64,000 bases of DNA from Ensifer adhaerens (GTDB lineage Bacteria > Pseudomonadota > Alphaproteobacteria > Rhizobiales > Rhizobiaceae), in contig NZ_JABEKT010000001.1 in the NCBI RefSeq assembly GCF_013283195.1, forward strand, positions 2,762,509 to 2,826,508, read 5' to 3'. Positions 53,390 to 63,076 of this stretch are shown in pieces (within the stretch, counting starts at the first letter, position 1; every line of letters begins with the position of its first letter). Made by a program: the position numbers and the translations under genes. Below the pieces are notes generated by a model, which was given only the letters and a program-made list of their open reading frames with translations, did not search any database and was not told where the DNA came from.

Positions 53390-53848
53390 ATGACCACCCC
53401 GGCGCCACTTCCACTCGACAGCCAATTGTGCTTCTCGATCTACGCGGCGGCGATCGCCATCAACCGCACCTACAAGCCGATGCTCGACGCGCTCGGCGTG
53501 ACCTATACGCAATATCTCGCCGTCAGTGCGCTGTGGGAACAGGACGGCCTGAGCATATCGGCGATTGCCGACCGGCTCGGCCTGGAGCCAAGCACCATCA
53601 CGCCGGCCGTAAAGCGGCTCGAGGCGGCAGGTTTCCTTTCAAGACGCAGAAGCACGGCTGACGAGCGACTGGTCGAGGTCTTCCTGACGGACAAGGGCAA
53701 GGAACTGCACCCCAAGACCGCGTGCCTTACCGACACGCTGCTCCGCCGTTCGGGCTTTAGCGTGCCGGAGATGATCGATCTCAACAAGAAGGTCCAGATG
53801 CTGCGCGATGGCCTCACGCGAGAAGAAGAGCCGGAAGCCCGCGGCTAG
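53390..53848 (+). CDS. OhrR-like MarR-family regulator
   Basis: A 152-residue MarR protein of the OhrR subgroup. The N-terminal QLCFSIYAAAIAINR has the reactive Cys (residue 13) in the OhrR context. The winged helix includes LSISAIADRLGLEPSTITPA then VKRLEAAGFLSRRRSTADE. GGAG precedes ATG 53390. No ohr peroxidase gene is adjacent; the divergent partner is an exported hydrolase instead. Oxidation of the Cys by organic peroxide is the expected signal. Confidence 0.9.
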   Translation: MTTPAPLPLDSQLCFSIYAAAIAINRTYKPMLDALGVTYTQYLAVSALWEQDGLSISAIADRLGLEPSTITPAVKRLEAAGFLSRRRSTADERLVEVFLTDKGKELHPKTACLTDTLLRRSGFSVPEMIDLNKKVQMLRDGLTREEEPEARG

Positions 53849-54050
53849 GTATATCTCCGCGCAATCAAATGGCTGCAACCACTGGCAATCGCATGCCCGC
53901 AACTTGGAAATTCCCGTTGGAGCGCTACACTTTAGAGAAAGGTGTTGGAGAATTGCCTGCGAAAGCCGGAATAGATCGCGCCTGCTGGGAGTCGCGTATG
54001 GCAGCGGGCAGAAATCCATTCCGCCTCCTGCACGACAGAGGATCGTCGAC

Positions 54051-54347
54051 ATGAAACACGCTCTTGCCGCCCTGACCGTTGCCTTGCTTCTCGGTGGCTG
54101 CACCGCAAGCGGCCAAACCTATGGCTACTCGCCGAACCTCGAGCCCATCCCCGGCAGCATCACCTATGGCGGCCAGCCGCGCACCAAGCTGCAGAAAGCC
54201 CCGGTCGGCAGCATCGTCCCGCACCAGTTCTTCGATCAATTCGGCCGTCAGGTGTTCGAGACCTATGTGATCGAACCGGATCGCTCGCTGCGCCTCGTCA
54301 GCCGCCGCTGGAGGAACATCGACGCCTTCGGTGGCTTCGACGACTGA
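54051..54347 (+). CDS. small lipoprotein
   Basis: A 98-residue protein with a lipobox: the signal (about residues 1-16) ends LLLGGCTASG, so Cys 17 should be lipidated. The mature part is Gly/Tyr-rich then hydrophobic-charged (SIVPHQFFDQFGRQVFETYV). GAGGATCG precedes ATG 54051, 3 codons before the lysine. Membrane-associated; function unknown. It sits 200 bases after the MarR gene. Confidence 0.75.
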   Translation: MKHALAALTVALLLGGCTASGQTYGYSPNLEPIPGSITYGGQPRTKLQKAPVGSIVPHQFFDQFGRQVFETYVIEPDRSLRLVSRRWRNIDAFGGFDD

Positions 54348-54445
54348 GCTTCACCATTCGCGCGACGACCAGCCGCACGACCCATCCTCCGAGACTGAGC
54401 GCTGTCGCAGCCACGCGCTCTCTTTGACCGCGTCCGAGGCGGGCT

Positions 54446-55342
54446 TCAACGGTTCCCGCCCTCGAACTGCTCCAGCACCCAATCCCTAAGCACCTGCGTT
54501 GCCGGCCGCTCGGCCATGCGCGGGCTGTAGACGAGGTCGTAGCGGTCGCCCTCCAGCGTCAGGTCGAAAGGCTGGACGAGAATGCCGGAGGCAAGCTCTT
54601 GCGCCACGAGCGTCAGGCTCAGGAGGGCGATGCCCTGCCCAGCGACCGCCGCCTGGACAGCGTGGATCTCGTCGGTAAAGGAAAGTCGTGCGCTAGCATC
54701 GACGTCGGAGGCGCCCGCACACTCCAGCCATTGCCGCCAGACGGGGGCGCGGTGATCGTTGCGGCGCGCTGGGCCCCAATCGAAGTGAATGAGCGTTGCC
54801 CGTTTGAGATCGGCCAAGCTTGCCGGCGCAAGGCTCGGCGTGCAGACCGGCGCGAAGCGATCGGCAAACAACGCCTCAGTAACGAGGCCGGGATAGTGCC
54901 CGCCGCCAAGCCGGATAGCAGCATCTGCATCCGCCTCGAGGTCGAGCGTGCGGTTGGAGGCATCGAGCCGCAGTGTCCAGTCGGGATAGGCTTCGCGGAA
55001 GGAACCGGCAAGCGGCGCGAGCCTCTTGGCGACGAAGGCAACGGTGGAGGTAAGACGCGCGACCTTGCCCGCCTGCTGCCGGCGCACATCGGCAATCGTC
55101 TGCTCGAAACGATCAAGACCATCGCGCAACACCGGAAACAGCGCCTTGCCTGCGGCGGTGAGATGCACCTGCCGCGTCTCGCGCTCGAAGAGCTTAACCT
55201 CAAGCATCTCCTCCAGCTGCCGGATCTGGTGGCTGACGGCGGTCGCCGAAACATTCAGCTCCTCCGCCGCATGCTTGAAGCTCAGCCGACGGGCAGCCGC
55301 CTCGAAAACCCTCAGTGCACCGAGCGGCGGCAACTTCCTCAT
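54446..55342 (-). CDS. LysR-family regulator (GcvA-like)
   Basis: A 298-residue LysR protein of the GcvA type. The opening MRKLPPLGALRVFEAAARRL and the HTH LSFKHAAEELNVSATAVSHQ are characteristic. The effector domain follows, ending in a YDLVYSPRMAERPATQVLR segment. It is divergent from RidA and the Old Yellow Enzyme, 142 bases away, and probably regulates them. Confidence 0.9.
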   Translation of the reverse strand: MRKLPPLGALRVFEAAARRLSFKHAAEELNVSATAVSHQIRQLEEMLEVKLFERETRQVHLTAAGKALFPVLRDGLDRFEQTIADVRRQQAGKVARLTSTVAFVAKRLAPLAGSFREAYPDWTLRLDASNRTLDLEADADAAIRLGGGHYPGLVTEALFADRFAPVCTPSLAPASLADLKRATLIHFDWGPARRNDHRAPVWRQWLECAGASDVDASARLSFTDEIHAVQAAVAGQGIALLSLTLVAQELASGILVQPFDLTLEGDRYDLVYSPRMAERPATQVLRDWVLEQFEGGNR

Positions 55343-55484
55343 CCCATCCTCATAGGTGAACTAGATTCATCCATCGGCTGAGAAATCACTCTTTGTCAGC
55401 CCGTGATCGCCCCAGCATATTGGGATCCACAGCCAAGGCAACAGCGCCGAGCTGAGAAAATCTCACGCGTGAAAGGACACTGCC

Positions 55485-55877
55485 ATGTTTCTCGAACAGG
55501 TCATCACCAAGCCGGATCCCTACGCCCCCTTCCTCTTGTCGCAGGCGATCAAGGCCAACGGCTTCGTCTTCGTCTCCGGCCAGGCGGCCATCGGCGACGA
55601 TGGCGAAATCGTCGGCGAGGATGATTTCGACCGTCAGGCCGAGCAGGCCTTCCGCAACCTCGAACGGGTGCTGACCGCCGCCGGCTCCAGCCTTTCCAGG
55701 GTGGTGAAGGTGACGATCTTCCTGCGCTCGATGGAAAATTTCGGCAAGATCGTCGAACTGCGCCGCAAGTGGTTCTCTGCACCCTATCCCGCCGACAGCA
55801 TCATCGAGGTCTCTTCGCTTTATTCACCGAAGGCGATGATCGAGATCGAGGCGATCGCGCTCACTGAGGAACGCTGA
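55485..55877 (+). CDS. RidA-family enamine/imine deaminase
   Basis: A 130-residue RidA/YjgF protein. The family blocks are seen: GFVFVSGQAAIGDDGEIVGE, FRNLERVLTAAGSSLSRVVK and the C-terminal MIEIEAIALTEER. The catalytic Arg of the usual RVEIEAIA-type pattern is absent here: the site reads AMIEIEAIAL, so deaminase activity is uncertain. It overlaps nothing but lies only one base before the OYE gene, so the two are cotranscribed. Confidence 0.88.
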   Translation: MFLEQVITKPDPYAPFLLSQAIKANGFVFVSGQAAIGDDGEIVGEDDFDRQAEQAFRNLERVLTAAGSSLSRVVKVTIFLRSMENFGKIVELRRKWFSAPYPADSIIEVSSLYSPKAMIEIEAIALTEER

Positions 55878-55878
55878 G

Positions 55879-56991
55879 ATGAACGTGCACAGCACCGTCG
55901 CCTCGCCGACTCTGGCCGAAACGGCGCTCAAAGGGCTCCCCTTCGCCAACCGGCTTTCCGTCGCGCCAATGACCCGCATCAGCGCTACGGCAACGGGCGT
56001 GCCGACCGAACGGATGGTTCGCTACTACGAGCGCTTCGCCAGGGGTGGGTTCAGTCTGCTGACCACGGAAGGCATTTACACCGACAAGGCCTATGCGCAG
56101 ACCTATAAGGGCCAGCCGGGGCTTACAGACCCGGAGCAGGCGGAAGGCTGGAAGGCGGTCGTGGACGCCGTGCATGCCGCCGGCGGCCGCATCTTCGCCC
56201 AGCTCATGCACGGCGGCGCGCTTGCCCAGGGCAACCGCTTTCGCAGCGACACGGTAGGACCGTCTGCCCTGCAACCGAGGGGCCAGCAAATGGTCTCCTA
56301 CCACGGCGAGGGTCTCTACGCCGTACCGCGGGAGATGGAAGAGACGGATATCGCGGAAGCGATAGCAGGCTTTGCGCAAGCCGCCACGCTCGCCATCGAT
56401 GTCGCCGGCTTCGACGGCATCGAGATCCATGGCGCCAACGGCTATCTGCTCGACCAGTTCTTCACCGACTACACCAACCGGCGGCACGACCGCTGGGGCG
56501 GCGACATCGGCAAGCGGCTGGGTCTGAGCCTCGCAGTGCTCGACGCCGTTCGCGATGCGGTCGGCAACGCAGTGCCTGTCGGCATCCGGCTCTCCCAGGC
56601 CAAGGTCAACGACAACAAGCACAAATGGACCGAGGGCGTAGAAGGTGCTGCCGTGGTCTTCAAGGCACTCGCCGCCAGCCCCGCCGACTTCGTGCACCTG
56701 ACCGAGTTCGAAGCGTGGCAACCGGCCTTTTCGGACGGCGGCAAGTCGCTGGTGTCTCTTGCCCACCAGCATGCGCCGGATCTGTTCGTTATCGCCAATG
56801 GCAGCCTGCACGAACTCGCCAGGGCCGAACAGGTTCTGGAGACCGGCGCCGACATGATCGCACTCGGCCGTGGCGCGCTCGCAAACCCCGACTGGCCGCG
56901 CATCACCGCCGACGATCGCGAGGCTCGCCCGCTGAAGCTGGAAATGCTGTCGCCCATCAGCGACATCAAGGACAGCGAGCTTCAGCTTTGA
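55879..56991 (+). CDS. Old Yellow Enzyme-family NADH:flavin oxidoreductase
   Basis: A 370-residue FMN TIM-barrel enzyme. FMN-site stretches are LSVAPMTRISATATGVPTER, GGRIFAQLMHGGALAQG and DGIEIHGANGYLLDQFFTDY with NRRHDRWGGD. The substrate His-Gly-Ala-Asn motif is as in OYEs. It probably reduces activated alkenes or imines. GATGA at 55877-55881 couples it to RidA: the RidA stop TGA and the OYE ATG overlap closely. Confidence 0.92.
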   Translation: MNVHSTVASPTLAETALKGLPFANRLSVAPMTRISATATGVPTERMVRYYERFARGGFSLLTTEGIYTDKAYAQTYKGQPGLTDPEQAEGWKAVVDAVHAAGGRIFAQLMHGGALAQGNRFRSDTVGPSALQPRGQQMVSYHGEGLYAVPREMEETDIAEAIAGFAQAATLAIDVAGFDGIEIHGANGYLLDQFFTDYTNRRHDRWGGDIGKRLGLSLAVLDAVRDAVGNAVPVGIRLSQAKVNDNKHKWTEGVEGAAVVFKALAASPADFVHLTEFEAWQPAFSDGGKSLVSLAHQHAPDLFVIANGSLHELARAEQVLETGADMIALGRGALANPDWPRITADDREARPLKLEMLSPISDIKDSELQL

Positions 56992-57034
56992 CGACAAAGG
57001 GCGGCGCCACTAAGTGATGCCGCCCTCGCCCTCC

Positions 57035-57979
57035 TTACGACCCCGAGACAAAACGATACGCCACACCGTTCCGCTCGGCCCGACCGATGCCGGGATAGCT
57101 CCAGTGGTAGCCGAGCAGCGTCAGCTTCTCTGTGGCTGCCCGGTCGATCAGCATCTTGCGGGTCTTCAGCGCCAGATCCGGGTCCGTATCGAAGCCGAAA
57201 TGCCAGTCCGGGTGTTCGAAGAAGACGATGTTGCTGGTCGCCGCATCGCCCGAGATGACCAGCCCGTCGCCGCCTTCAAGCTCCAGCGAGATGTGGCCGG
57301 GCGTGTGGCCGCGCGTGTCGAGCACCTGCATGCCGCTGACGATCTCGTCGCCGGGCTTTACCAGCGTCAACCGCTCCTTGACCGCGAAGAGATCGCGCTG
57401 CGCGCCGCGCGCAAAGCCGTGCAGCGCCTTCGGCATGGCCTTTTCGTAATCCGGGTTCGTCCAGAACGCCCATTCGCGCTCAGAGACGAAATATTGCGCG
57501 TTCGGAAAGGTGAGTTTGCCATCCGTTCCGACCGTGCCGCCGGAATGATCGGGATGGACGTGGGTGAAGACCACCTTGGTCACGGCGGCTGCATCGATGC
57601 CCGCCGTTGCCAGATTGGCCGAAAGCTTGCCGGCGCTCGCCTGGAAATTGCCGCCAGATCCGTTGTCGACGACGATCACTTCGCTGCCGGTGCGGATCAC
57701 CGGAATGTTGGTGTGGAACGGTGCGCCCTCCGGAGTGCCGCCGAGCCGGCGCATGATGCCGTCGCGCTCCTCGGGCGCTGCGTCCGGCAACACGATGCTG
57801 ACCGGCAGGGTCAGGAAGCCGTCGCTGACGACAGAAATATCGAAAGCTCCGTGGCTGAAGCGGTGGGTGTCGGCGGCGTAGACACCCTTCGGCAGCAACG
57901 GCAAGGCAGCGCCAGCGGCCGAACCGGCGAGAAAGGAGCGGCGGTTGAGGCTAGAGGTCTTCTCGTCAATGCGGGTCAT
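57035..57979 (-). CDS. Tat-exported metallo-beta-lactamase fold hydrolase
   Basis: A 314-residue MBL protein. The twin-arginine signal LNRRSFLAGSAAGAALPLLP (about residues 11-30) directs folded export. The dimetal site is VVFTHVHPDHSGGTVG (about 137-152), and VLDTRGHTPGHISLELEGGD supplies later ligands. The substrate may be a lactone or ester. AAGGAACC precedes ATG 57979. It follows the hydrolase gene at 58056 in the same direction. Confidence 0.88.
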   Translation of the reverse strand: MTRIDEKTSSLNRRSFLAGSAAGAALPLLPKGVYAADTHRFSHGAFDISVVSDGFLTLPVSIVLPDAAPEERDGIMRRLGGTPEGAPFHTNIPVIRTGSEVIVVDNGSGGNFQASAGKLSANLATAGIDAAAVTKVVFTHVHPDHSGGTVGTDGKLTFPNAQYFVSEREWAFWTNPDYEKAMPKALHGFARGAQRDLFAVKERLTLVKPGDEIVSGMQVLDTRGHTPGHISLELEGGDGLVISGDAATSNIVFFEHPDWHFGFDTDPDLALKTRKMLIDRAATEKLTLLGYHWSYPGIGRAERNGVAYRFVSGS

Positions 57980-58055
57980 GGATCGGTTCCTTCTGGTTTC
58001 GAGGAAGAGCTACCGGCCAGTGGTGCGTTTCGGCGGCACCGGCCGGCGTCAGGGG

Positions 58056-59063
58056 TCAGGACCGGGCGAAGTCGAGCAGGTCGGCGTTGAGCTGATCCTT
58101 GTGGGTGTCTGTGATGCCGTGCGGCGCGCCGGGGTAGACCTTCAGCGTGGCGCTCGGAACCAGTGTCTTCGAAGCGCGGGCGGCCGCATCGATCGGCACG
58201 ATCTGGTCGTCGTCACCATGGATGATCAGCGTCGGCACGTCGAACTTCTTCAGGTCTTCGGTAAAATCGGTCTGCGAGAAGGCGACGATCGAGTCATAGG
58301 TGTTCTTGTGCCCGCCCATCATGCCCTGCAGCCAGAAGCTGTCGATCATGCCCTGCGAGGCAACGGCACCCGGCCGATTGAACCCGAAGAACGGACCGGA
58401 GGCAATATCGCGATAGAGCTTGGAGCGATCCTTCAGGCTCGCCGCCTGCAGCCCGTCGAACACCTCCTTCGGCAGGCCGCCGGGGTTCTTGTCGGTCTTG
58501 ACCATCAGCGGCGGCACTGCCGAGATCAGCCCGGCCTTGGCGACGCGGCTCGTGCCATGCCGGCCGATATAGCGGGTGATCTCGCCGCCGCCGGTGGAAA
58601 AGCCGACGAGGAAGATGTCCTTGAGATCAAGCGCATTGATCAGGTCGGCGAGATCGTCGGCATAGTGATCCATATCGTTGCCGTCCCAGGGTTGGGAGGA
58701 GCGGCCATGGCCGCGACGGTCATGGGTGATGACACGGAAGCCGTTGTTGGCGAGGTGGAATGCCTGCGCCTCCCAGCTATCCGACGACAGCGGCCAGCCG
58801 TGGCTGAGCACGACCACCGGGCCATTCTTCGAGCCCCAGTCCTTGTAGTAGATCTCGACGCCATCGCGGGTGATGATGCGGCTGCCCATGGTGGTTGCTC
58901 CCAGTGTCGTGCTTGTGCTGGCGGGTGTGGTTTCGGCTTTCGCCGGACGAATGGCGGCCGGGACGGCCGCGGCGGTCGCTGCGGCGCCAAAGGCGGCCGA
59001 AAGAACTGTGCGGCGCGAAAGGCCGGTGGAGACTGCGGTGGAAACTGCTTTTGCTTCAATCAT
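58056..59063 (-). CDS. Tat-exported alpha/beta hydrolase, non-haem chloroperoxidase-like
   Basis: A 335-residue hydrolase. A twin-arginine signal ([20 protein letters not shown], about residues 15-34) precedes the fold. The catalytic triad lies in [18 protein letters not shown] (Ser), [16 protein letters not shown] (Asp) and [13 protein letters not shown] (His), and the oxyanion loop in [15 protein letters not shown]. It matches the perhydrolase/non-haem chloroperoxidase group. ATG 59063 follows GAGGGCAGG. It is divergent from a GlxA regulator and 77 bases upstream of the MBL gene. Confidence 0.9.
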   Translation of the reverse strand: MIEAKAVSTAVSTGLSRRTVLSAAFGAAATAAAVPAAIRPAKAETTPASTSTTLGATTMGSRIITRDGVEIYYKDWGSKNGPVVVLSHGWPLSSDSWEAQAFHLANNGFRVITHDRRGHGRSSQPWDGNDMDHYADDLADLINALDLKDIFLVGFSTGGGEITRYIGRHGTSRVAKAGLISAVPPLMVKTDKNPGGLPKEVFDGLQAASLKDRSKLYRDIASGPFFGFNRPGAVASQGMIDSFWLQGMMGGHKNTYDSIVAFSQTDFTEDLKKFDVPTLIIHGDDDQIVPIDAAARASKTLVPSATLKVYPGAPHGITDTHKDQLNADLLDFARS

Positions 59064-59169
59064 TGTCCTGCCCTCTTCCATCTCGGTTGATCTGCTCTCT
59101 CCGTTCCGGAGCGCTGGTTGAATTGATAGAACGAGCGGCCTAACCTCTCGACCGGCAAAGCTGACAACG

Positions 59170-60213
59170 ATGGGGGCAGAAGTGACAAAACCACCCGGAA
59201 GCGAACCGGCGGAGATCGGCATCGTCGTTTATCCCCGCGCGCTGAAGTCCGCCGTCCATGGGCTCACCGACATGTTCCAGGTGGCCGGCATGCAGGCGAC
59301 CGAACAGGGTGGTGCAAGCGCGCCGCTGATCCGCGTCACCCATTGGCAGCTTCAGGACGACGGCTCGGTCGAAAAGACCCTCGACACCCACCCCGGGCCC
59401 TCCTCCGGTCTCGTCGCGCTGATCCTGCCCCCGACGCTGGCGGAGCTGCCCGTAGGCGGACGCATGGGTCAGCTGCCCGCCTTCGTGCGTGAAAAGCATG
59501 CCACCGGCACCACCATCTGCTCGGTCTGCGGCGGCGCCTATCTGCTGGCAGAATCGGGCCTTGCCGCCGGTCGCACGATCACCACTCATTGGTCGCACCA
59601 GGACCTGATCGCCGACCGCTACCTCGACGTGCGCATCGACACCGACAAGCTGTTGATCGACGAAGGCGATATCATCACCGCCGGCGGCATGATGGCGTGG
59701 ATCGACCTGGGGCTGAAACTCGTGGACCGGTTCCTCGGAACCAACGTGATGCTGGCAACGGCCCGCTTCATGATCATCGATCCAGGCGCCCGCGAGCAGA
59801 GCTACTACAGCGTCTTTGCCCCGAAGCTCGACCACGGCGACAGCATCATCCTGAAAATCCAGCACTGGCTGCACGGCGCCAACACCAAGGGCGTGACCCT
59901 GCAGTTGATGGCCGAGCGCGCAGGCCTCGGCGACCGCACCTTCCTCCGGCGTTTCCAGAAGGCGACCGGTTTCAACCCGACGGAATACTGCCAGCGGCTG
60001 AGGATCGCCAAATCGCGCGACCTCCTGGAGCGCTCGCACCTGTCGATCGAGCAGGTCGCCTGGCAGAGCGGTTACGACGACACCAACGCCTACCGCAAGA
60101 TCTTCCGCAAGATCCTCGGCCTGTCGCCCAGGGAATATCGGTTGCGCTTCTCTGTATCGGACGGCGGACGTCGTCCGGCCACGGCAGATCTTGCCGGCGC
60201 CCTACCCGCCTGA
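59170..60213 (+). CDS. GlxA-family AraC-type regulator
   Basis: A 347-residue regulator with a DJ-1/PfpI-like N-terminal domain (about residues 15-205) and a C-terminal AraC domain (about 230-325). The Cys region is [20 protein letters not shown]; the HTH reads [20 protein letters not shown] and [20 protein letters not shown]. It is divergent from the exported hydrolase gene, which it probably controls. The C-terminal 30 residues are variable. Confidence 0.9.
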   Translation: MGAEVTKPPGSEPAEIGIVVYPRALKSAVHGLTDMFQVAGMQATEQGGASAPLIRVTHWQLQDDGSVEKTLDTHPGPSSGLVALILPPTLAELPVGGRMGQLPAFVREKHATGTTICSVCGGAYLLAESGLAAGRTITTHWSHQDLIADRYLDVRIDTDKLLIDEGDIITAGGMMAWIDLGLKLVDRFLGTNVMLATARFMIIDPGAREQSYYSVFAPKLDHGDSIILKIQHWLHGANTKGVTLQLMAERAGLGDRTFLRRFQKATGFNPTEYCQRLRIAKSRDLLERSHLSIEQVAWQSGYDDTNAYRKIFRKILGLSPREYRLRFSVSDGGRRPATADLAGALPA

Positions 60214-60251
60214 ACGGCACCGCGGCGATATCACTGGGCTTGCGGGCGCCT

Positions 60252-61181
60252 TTAGTCGGCGCTCGGCTTTCGCCCCAGGATCTGTCGCGCTCCGCTCTTG
60301 GAAAAGGGCTGCACCAGTTGGCCGACGAAGCTACGCGACACCTTGCCGGTAATGCCGATATCGGTGGAGGACGGCCGATCAGGATTGAAGTAGGTGCCGA
60401 ACAGCTGGTCCCAAAGCACGATGTTTTCGCCGTAGTTGCTGTTGCCCTCAGCCAGATCCTTGGAATGGTGCCAGCGATGAAGCCTCGGCGTCGAGAAGAT
60501 CCAGTCGAGCGGGCCGGTGCGCATCTCGACATTGCAGTGGGTCAGAAGGCCGGTGAAGGCGGTGACGGCACCGATCCACAGAAACACCGGCAGCGGCGCC
60601 CCGAGCAGGTAGAGCGGCAACTGGCCAAGGCTCACTTTGATCAGGGAATCGATGACGTGGAACCGCCCGGTGTTGAGCACCCAAAGCCGCGTCACGCTGT
60701 GATGCAACGCGTGGAAACGCCAGAGGCCAAGCCGCTCATGCGCCAGTCGGTGGGCGGCATAGAGCCCGAACTCGGCAATCACCAGCCCGAGCACCACCTG
60801 GGAGATCGTCGACCAGTGCGCCGGCCAGATATGCGGCTGCGAACCGAAGAATGGCTGCGCGAAGATGGCGACCAATAATGGGAACGAAGCGCCGAAGGCC
60901 GCGGCAATCTGCACGATCCCCTTCGTCAGCAATGTATGACCGAGATTGTTCAGCGTCTCGCCGTCGGGCGCGAGCCAGGCCGGCTCGTAAGGCATGAGAC
61001 GTTCAAAAAGCGCAATGATCGCCACCACCGAGAGGTAGACGACATTGAACCAGAGCACCGGCGACGATGTGGCAAAAGCCAACCCGGTCGCGGCCAGGCC
61101 ACCGACGTAGAGCGCAGGCCACAGCAGGATGGAGGCTGTGTATCGCAGCGGCGATGAAAAGCTGTCGTGATGAAAAATCAT
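60252..61181 (-). CDS. sterol desaturase/fatty acid hydroxylase family protein
   Basis: A 309-residue membrane protein with four to five helices. The di-iron histidine motifs are complete: FGLYAAHRLAHERLG (HxxxH), WRFHALHHSVT (HxxHH) and LHRWHHSKDLAE (HxxHH). It should use O2 to hydroxylate or desaturate a lipid substrate. It converges on the GlxA gene, 38 bases apart. ATG 61181 lacks a strong ribosome binding site. Confidence 0.9.
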   Translation of the reverse strand: MIFHHDSFSSPLRYTASILLWPALYVGGLAATGLAFATSSPVLWFNVVYLSVVAIIALFERLMPYEPAWLAPDGETLNNLGHTLLTKGIVQIAAAFGASFPLLVAIFAQPFFGSQPHIWPAHWSTISQVVLGLVIAEFGLYAAHRLAHERLGLWRFHALHHSVTRLWVLNTGRFHVIDSLIKVSLGQLPLYLLGAPLPVFLWIGAVTAFTGLLTHCNVEMRTGPLDWIFSTPRLHRWHHSKDLAEGNSNYGENIVLWDQLFGTYFNPDRPSSTDIGITGKVSRSFVGQLVQPFSKSGARQILGRKPSAD

Positions 61182-61680
61182 ATCGTTTGACCACTTGTGC
61201 TGGAAATCGAAGGGCGCGGCATCGCGCGCTGTTCACGCCACGCCTAATCCTCGTCTCGGCGAGAGTACGGTTTCGCCAGTTCATCGCAGCTATGGTCATG
61301 ACGATCGCCGTTGCGCCCGTCACGGCAGGGCAGCGAGCGGTACTGGACGAGCTGCCGCTCGAGCGCAAAGCGATCACTGGCGCTCTCTTCCAAGCGGCTG
61401 TGATCGCTTTGCGATGACACCCCGAGCAGGTGACACGCCAGTAGACCGATCTTGAGAAGACACATGGGATAACGCCAATCCTCATCGTTGGAGCATTGAC
61501 GGCAAACTCGACTGATTTCATTACACCAGCATTGCAGTTGCGCGCAGCCGCGGAGCATCGCCGGCGCATGCCTCTCCGCCCCCCCGACCGGCTCCTCGAA
61601 ACTTCGGGGTTTCCGTCCGGTCCGCGCGATCACCTGTCGCGACACAGCGAAACGATCAGGTGTGCCATGCGCCGCATCTA
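61182..61680. other. intergenic stretch, at most one doubtful short gene
   Basis: About 500 bases. A minus-strand frame from ATG 61465 to 61244 (73 residues, MCLLKIGLLACHLLGVSS at its start, with a signal-like opening) is possible but has no ribosome binding site and an odd Cys/His/Arg-rich tail. Otherwise nothing is seen. Confidence 0.35.
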
Positions 61681-61780
61681 AAGCGCGTCGCGATCTTTCA
61701 GATTCGCTTGGCGCGCTTTAAGTTCTTGTTTTTGCGCATGTCGTTATCGCAAAACCGCGACACACTTTTGCGCGACATGC
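61681..61780. repeat. dispersed rhizobial palindromic repeat, copy B
   Basis: The reverse complement of this block matches copy A at 34239: GCATGTCGCGCAAAAGTGTG, then a match of about 58 bases with one mismatch. It has about 20 extra bases (with GCGCGCCAAGCGAATC) before the shared right end, so the two copies differ by a small internal insertion or deletion. It abuts the cupin gene. Confidence 0.85.
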
Positions 61781-61781
61781 T

Positions 61782-62171
61782 TCAAATCCAGCGATCGTTC
61801 TCGGCGGTGCGGTCGCCACCGGCATGACCGGTATTGAGCACGCCCCGCGGCTCGATCAGCAGCAGCCGCACCTCGTTTTCGGCAAACGGCTTGTGCTCGA
61901 CCCCTTTGGGAACCACGAACATCTCGCCTGGGCCGATCCGCACGGCGCCATCGCGAAAATCGATCCGCAGGACGCCCTCAAGCACGATGAACGTTTCGTC
62001 CGTCTCCGGGTGGTCGTGCCAGACGAAGTCGCCCTCGATACGAACAAGCTTGAACTGATAATCGTTCATCTCGGCAATCACCCGTGGCTGCCACAGATCG
62101 GTTATCCTTTCGAGCTTTTCGGTAAAATTGATCGCCTTGCGGTCGGTCGTGTCGATCCCATCCATCGTCAT
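61782..62171 (-). CDS. cupin domain protein
   Basis: A 129-residue single-domain cupin. The metal motif is FVWHDHPETDETFIVLEG (about residues 49-66), with the second motif in IGPGEMFVVPKGVEHKPF. GAGGA lies just upstream of two possible starts, ATG 62171 and ATG 62165. It probably binds a small metal-dependent ligand; no enzyme activity can be named. The stop lies next to repeat copy B. Confidence 0.88.
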   Translation of the reverse strand: MTMDGIDTTDRKAINFTEKLERITDLWQPRVIAEMNDYQFKLVRIEGDFVWHDHPETDETFIVLEGVLRIDFRDGAVRIGPGEMFVVPKGVEHKPFAENEVRLLLIEPRGVLNTGHAGGDRTAENDRWI

Positions 62172-62395
62172 GTTCCTCGTTCGATTGATGCGCCAACATG
62201 CACCGGCCCCCCTGCACCGATCTTGAACGATCGTGCGCGCATCCGGTCGGCACCGCGGCAAACGCTGCCGGTCACCTCGCTTCAGCCCCTCAGTGCGGCA
62301 GCCGCAGGCGAATATTCCCATATTGCCTGCAATTCCAGCTGATGTATCTTGTCTCCCTTCGGAACTGGCTATGGACGTCCATGAAGGAGGTTCGA

Positions 62396-62692
62396 ATGCA
62401 TGATCTCCCGCAAGCTTCGGGCAGACAGTTAAGTCCGGATGATATCGAAATGCTGCAGCGGGTTTTTGACGCTACCTGCTTTGCGGCGCGCGTGCCACGC
62501 CGCGGCGAGCGGGCCGAGCGGCTGGCCAAGTTCATCATGGATGAGTTTCGCATCGGCAACATCGACGAACGGACGCTGCTGGAATGCGCGTTGTGGCGCG
62601 AACGGCGCCGGATAGCGGTAAATACGGAAGAGTTGGAAACGGTCGAGATCTGGGTCGCCAGACCGGGCCGACGGAATCCGAGTTACCACTGA
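62396..62692 (+). CDS. small hypothetical protein, paralogue of the gene at 648
   Basis: A 98-residue protein. GAAGGAGG at 62385-62392 precedes ATG 62396 at good spacing. Its core (LQRVFDATCFAARVPRRGER, RLAKFIMDEFRIGN, LLECALW) matches the protein encoded at 648-983 in order and spacing, so the two are paralogues. The N-terminus and the basic tail differ. Function unknown. Confidence 0.75.
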   Translation: MHDLPQASGRQLSPDDIEMLQRVFDATCFAARVPRRGERAERLAKFIMDEFRIGNIDERTLLECALWRERRRIAVNTEELETVEIWVARPGRRNPSYH

Positions 62693-63030
62693 AGCACGTC
62701 GCGCCAAGCGATTACCGGTTTTTGTGCAATGACCTGAGTGGAAACAAGGGCTCAATGCGGGTCACTTGAAACCACTCGTGCGTGCCCACCTGAAGACCCA
62801 CAAAAAAATGCGGCCTCTCCGTGGATAAACGAGACCGCATTCAAGATGTGTAATGAGCCATTCTATGCCACTCTTGCCGAGAGGACCACAACTGCAACGG
62901 GCCGAGTGTGGTTATTTCTGGCCTACCATCGAAATTTCTCCGAATGCGCCAGCTGAGAAGCTATCCGGGACAATGGGACACTCAACCACCGGACGGTAAC
63001 GAACGCCGCGAGCAGCCCTCCAGGCGCGCA
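62693..63030. other. intergenic stretch
   Basis: About 340 bases. It holds one weak hairpin, AATGCGGCCTC (62808-62818) with GAGACCGCATT (62831-62841), which might terminate the gene at 62396. No gene is seen. Confidence 0.4.
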
Positions 63031-63065
63031 AAAACGGCCGGGGCTGCAAAGCAACCCCGGCCGAT
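63031..63065 (-). terminator. intrinsic terminator of the GNAT gene
   Basis: CGGCCGGGG at 63035-63043 pairs with CCCCGGCCG near 63055-63063; on the minus strand a T-run (AAAA at 63031 read as TTTT) follows. It lies just past the GNAT stop at 63077. Confidence 0.8.
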
Positions 63066-63076
63066 CCAACGTGTTG

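Noticed and set aside
61244..61465. A 73-codon minus-strand gene with a signal-like start.
   Set aside because: No ribosome binding site, strange composition and no family. Left as a doubtful note in the intergenic entry.
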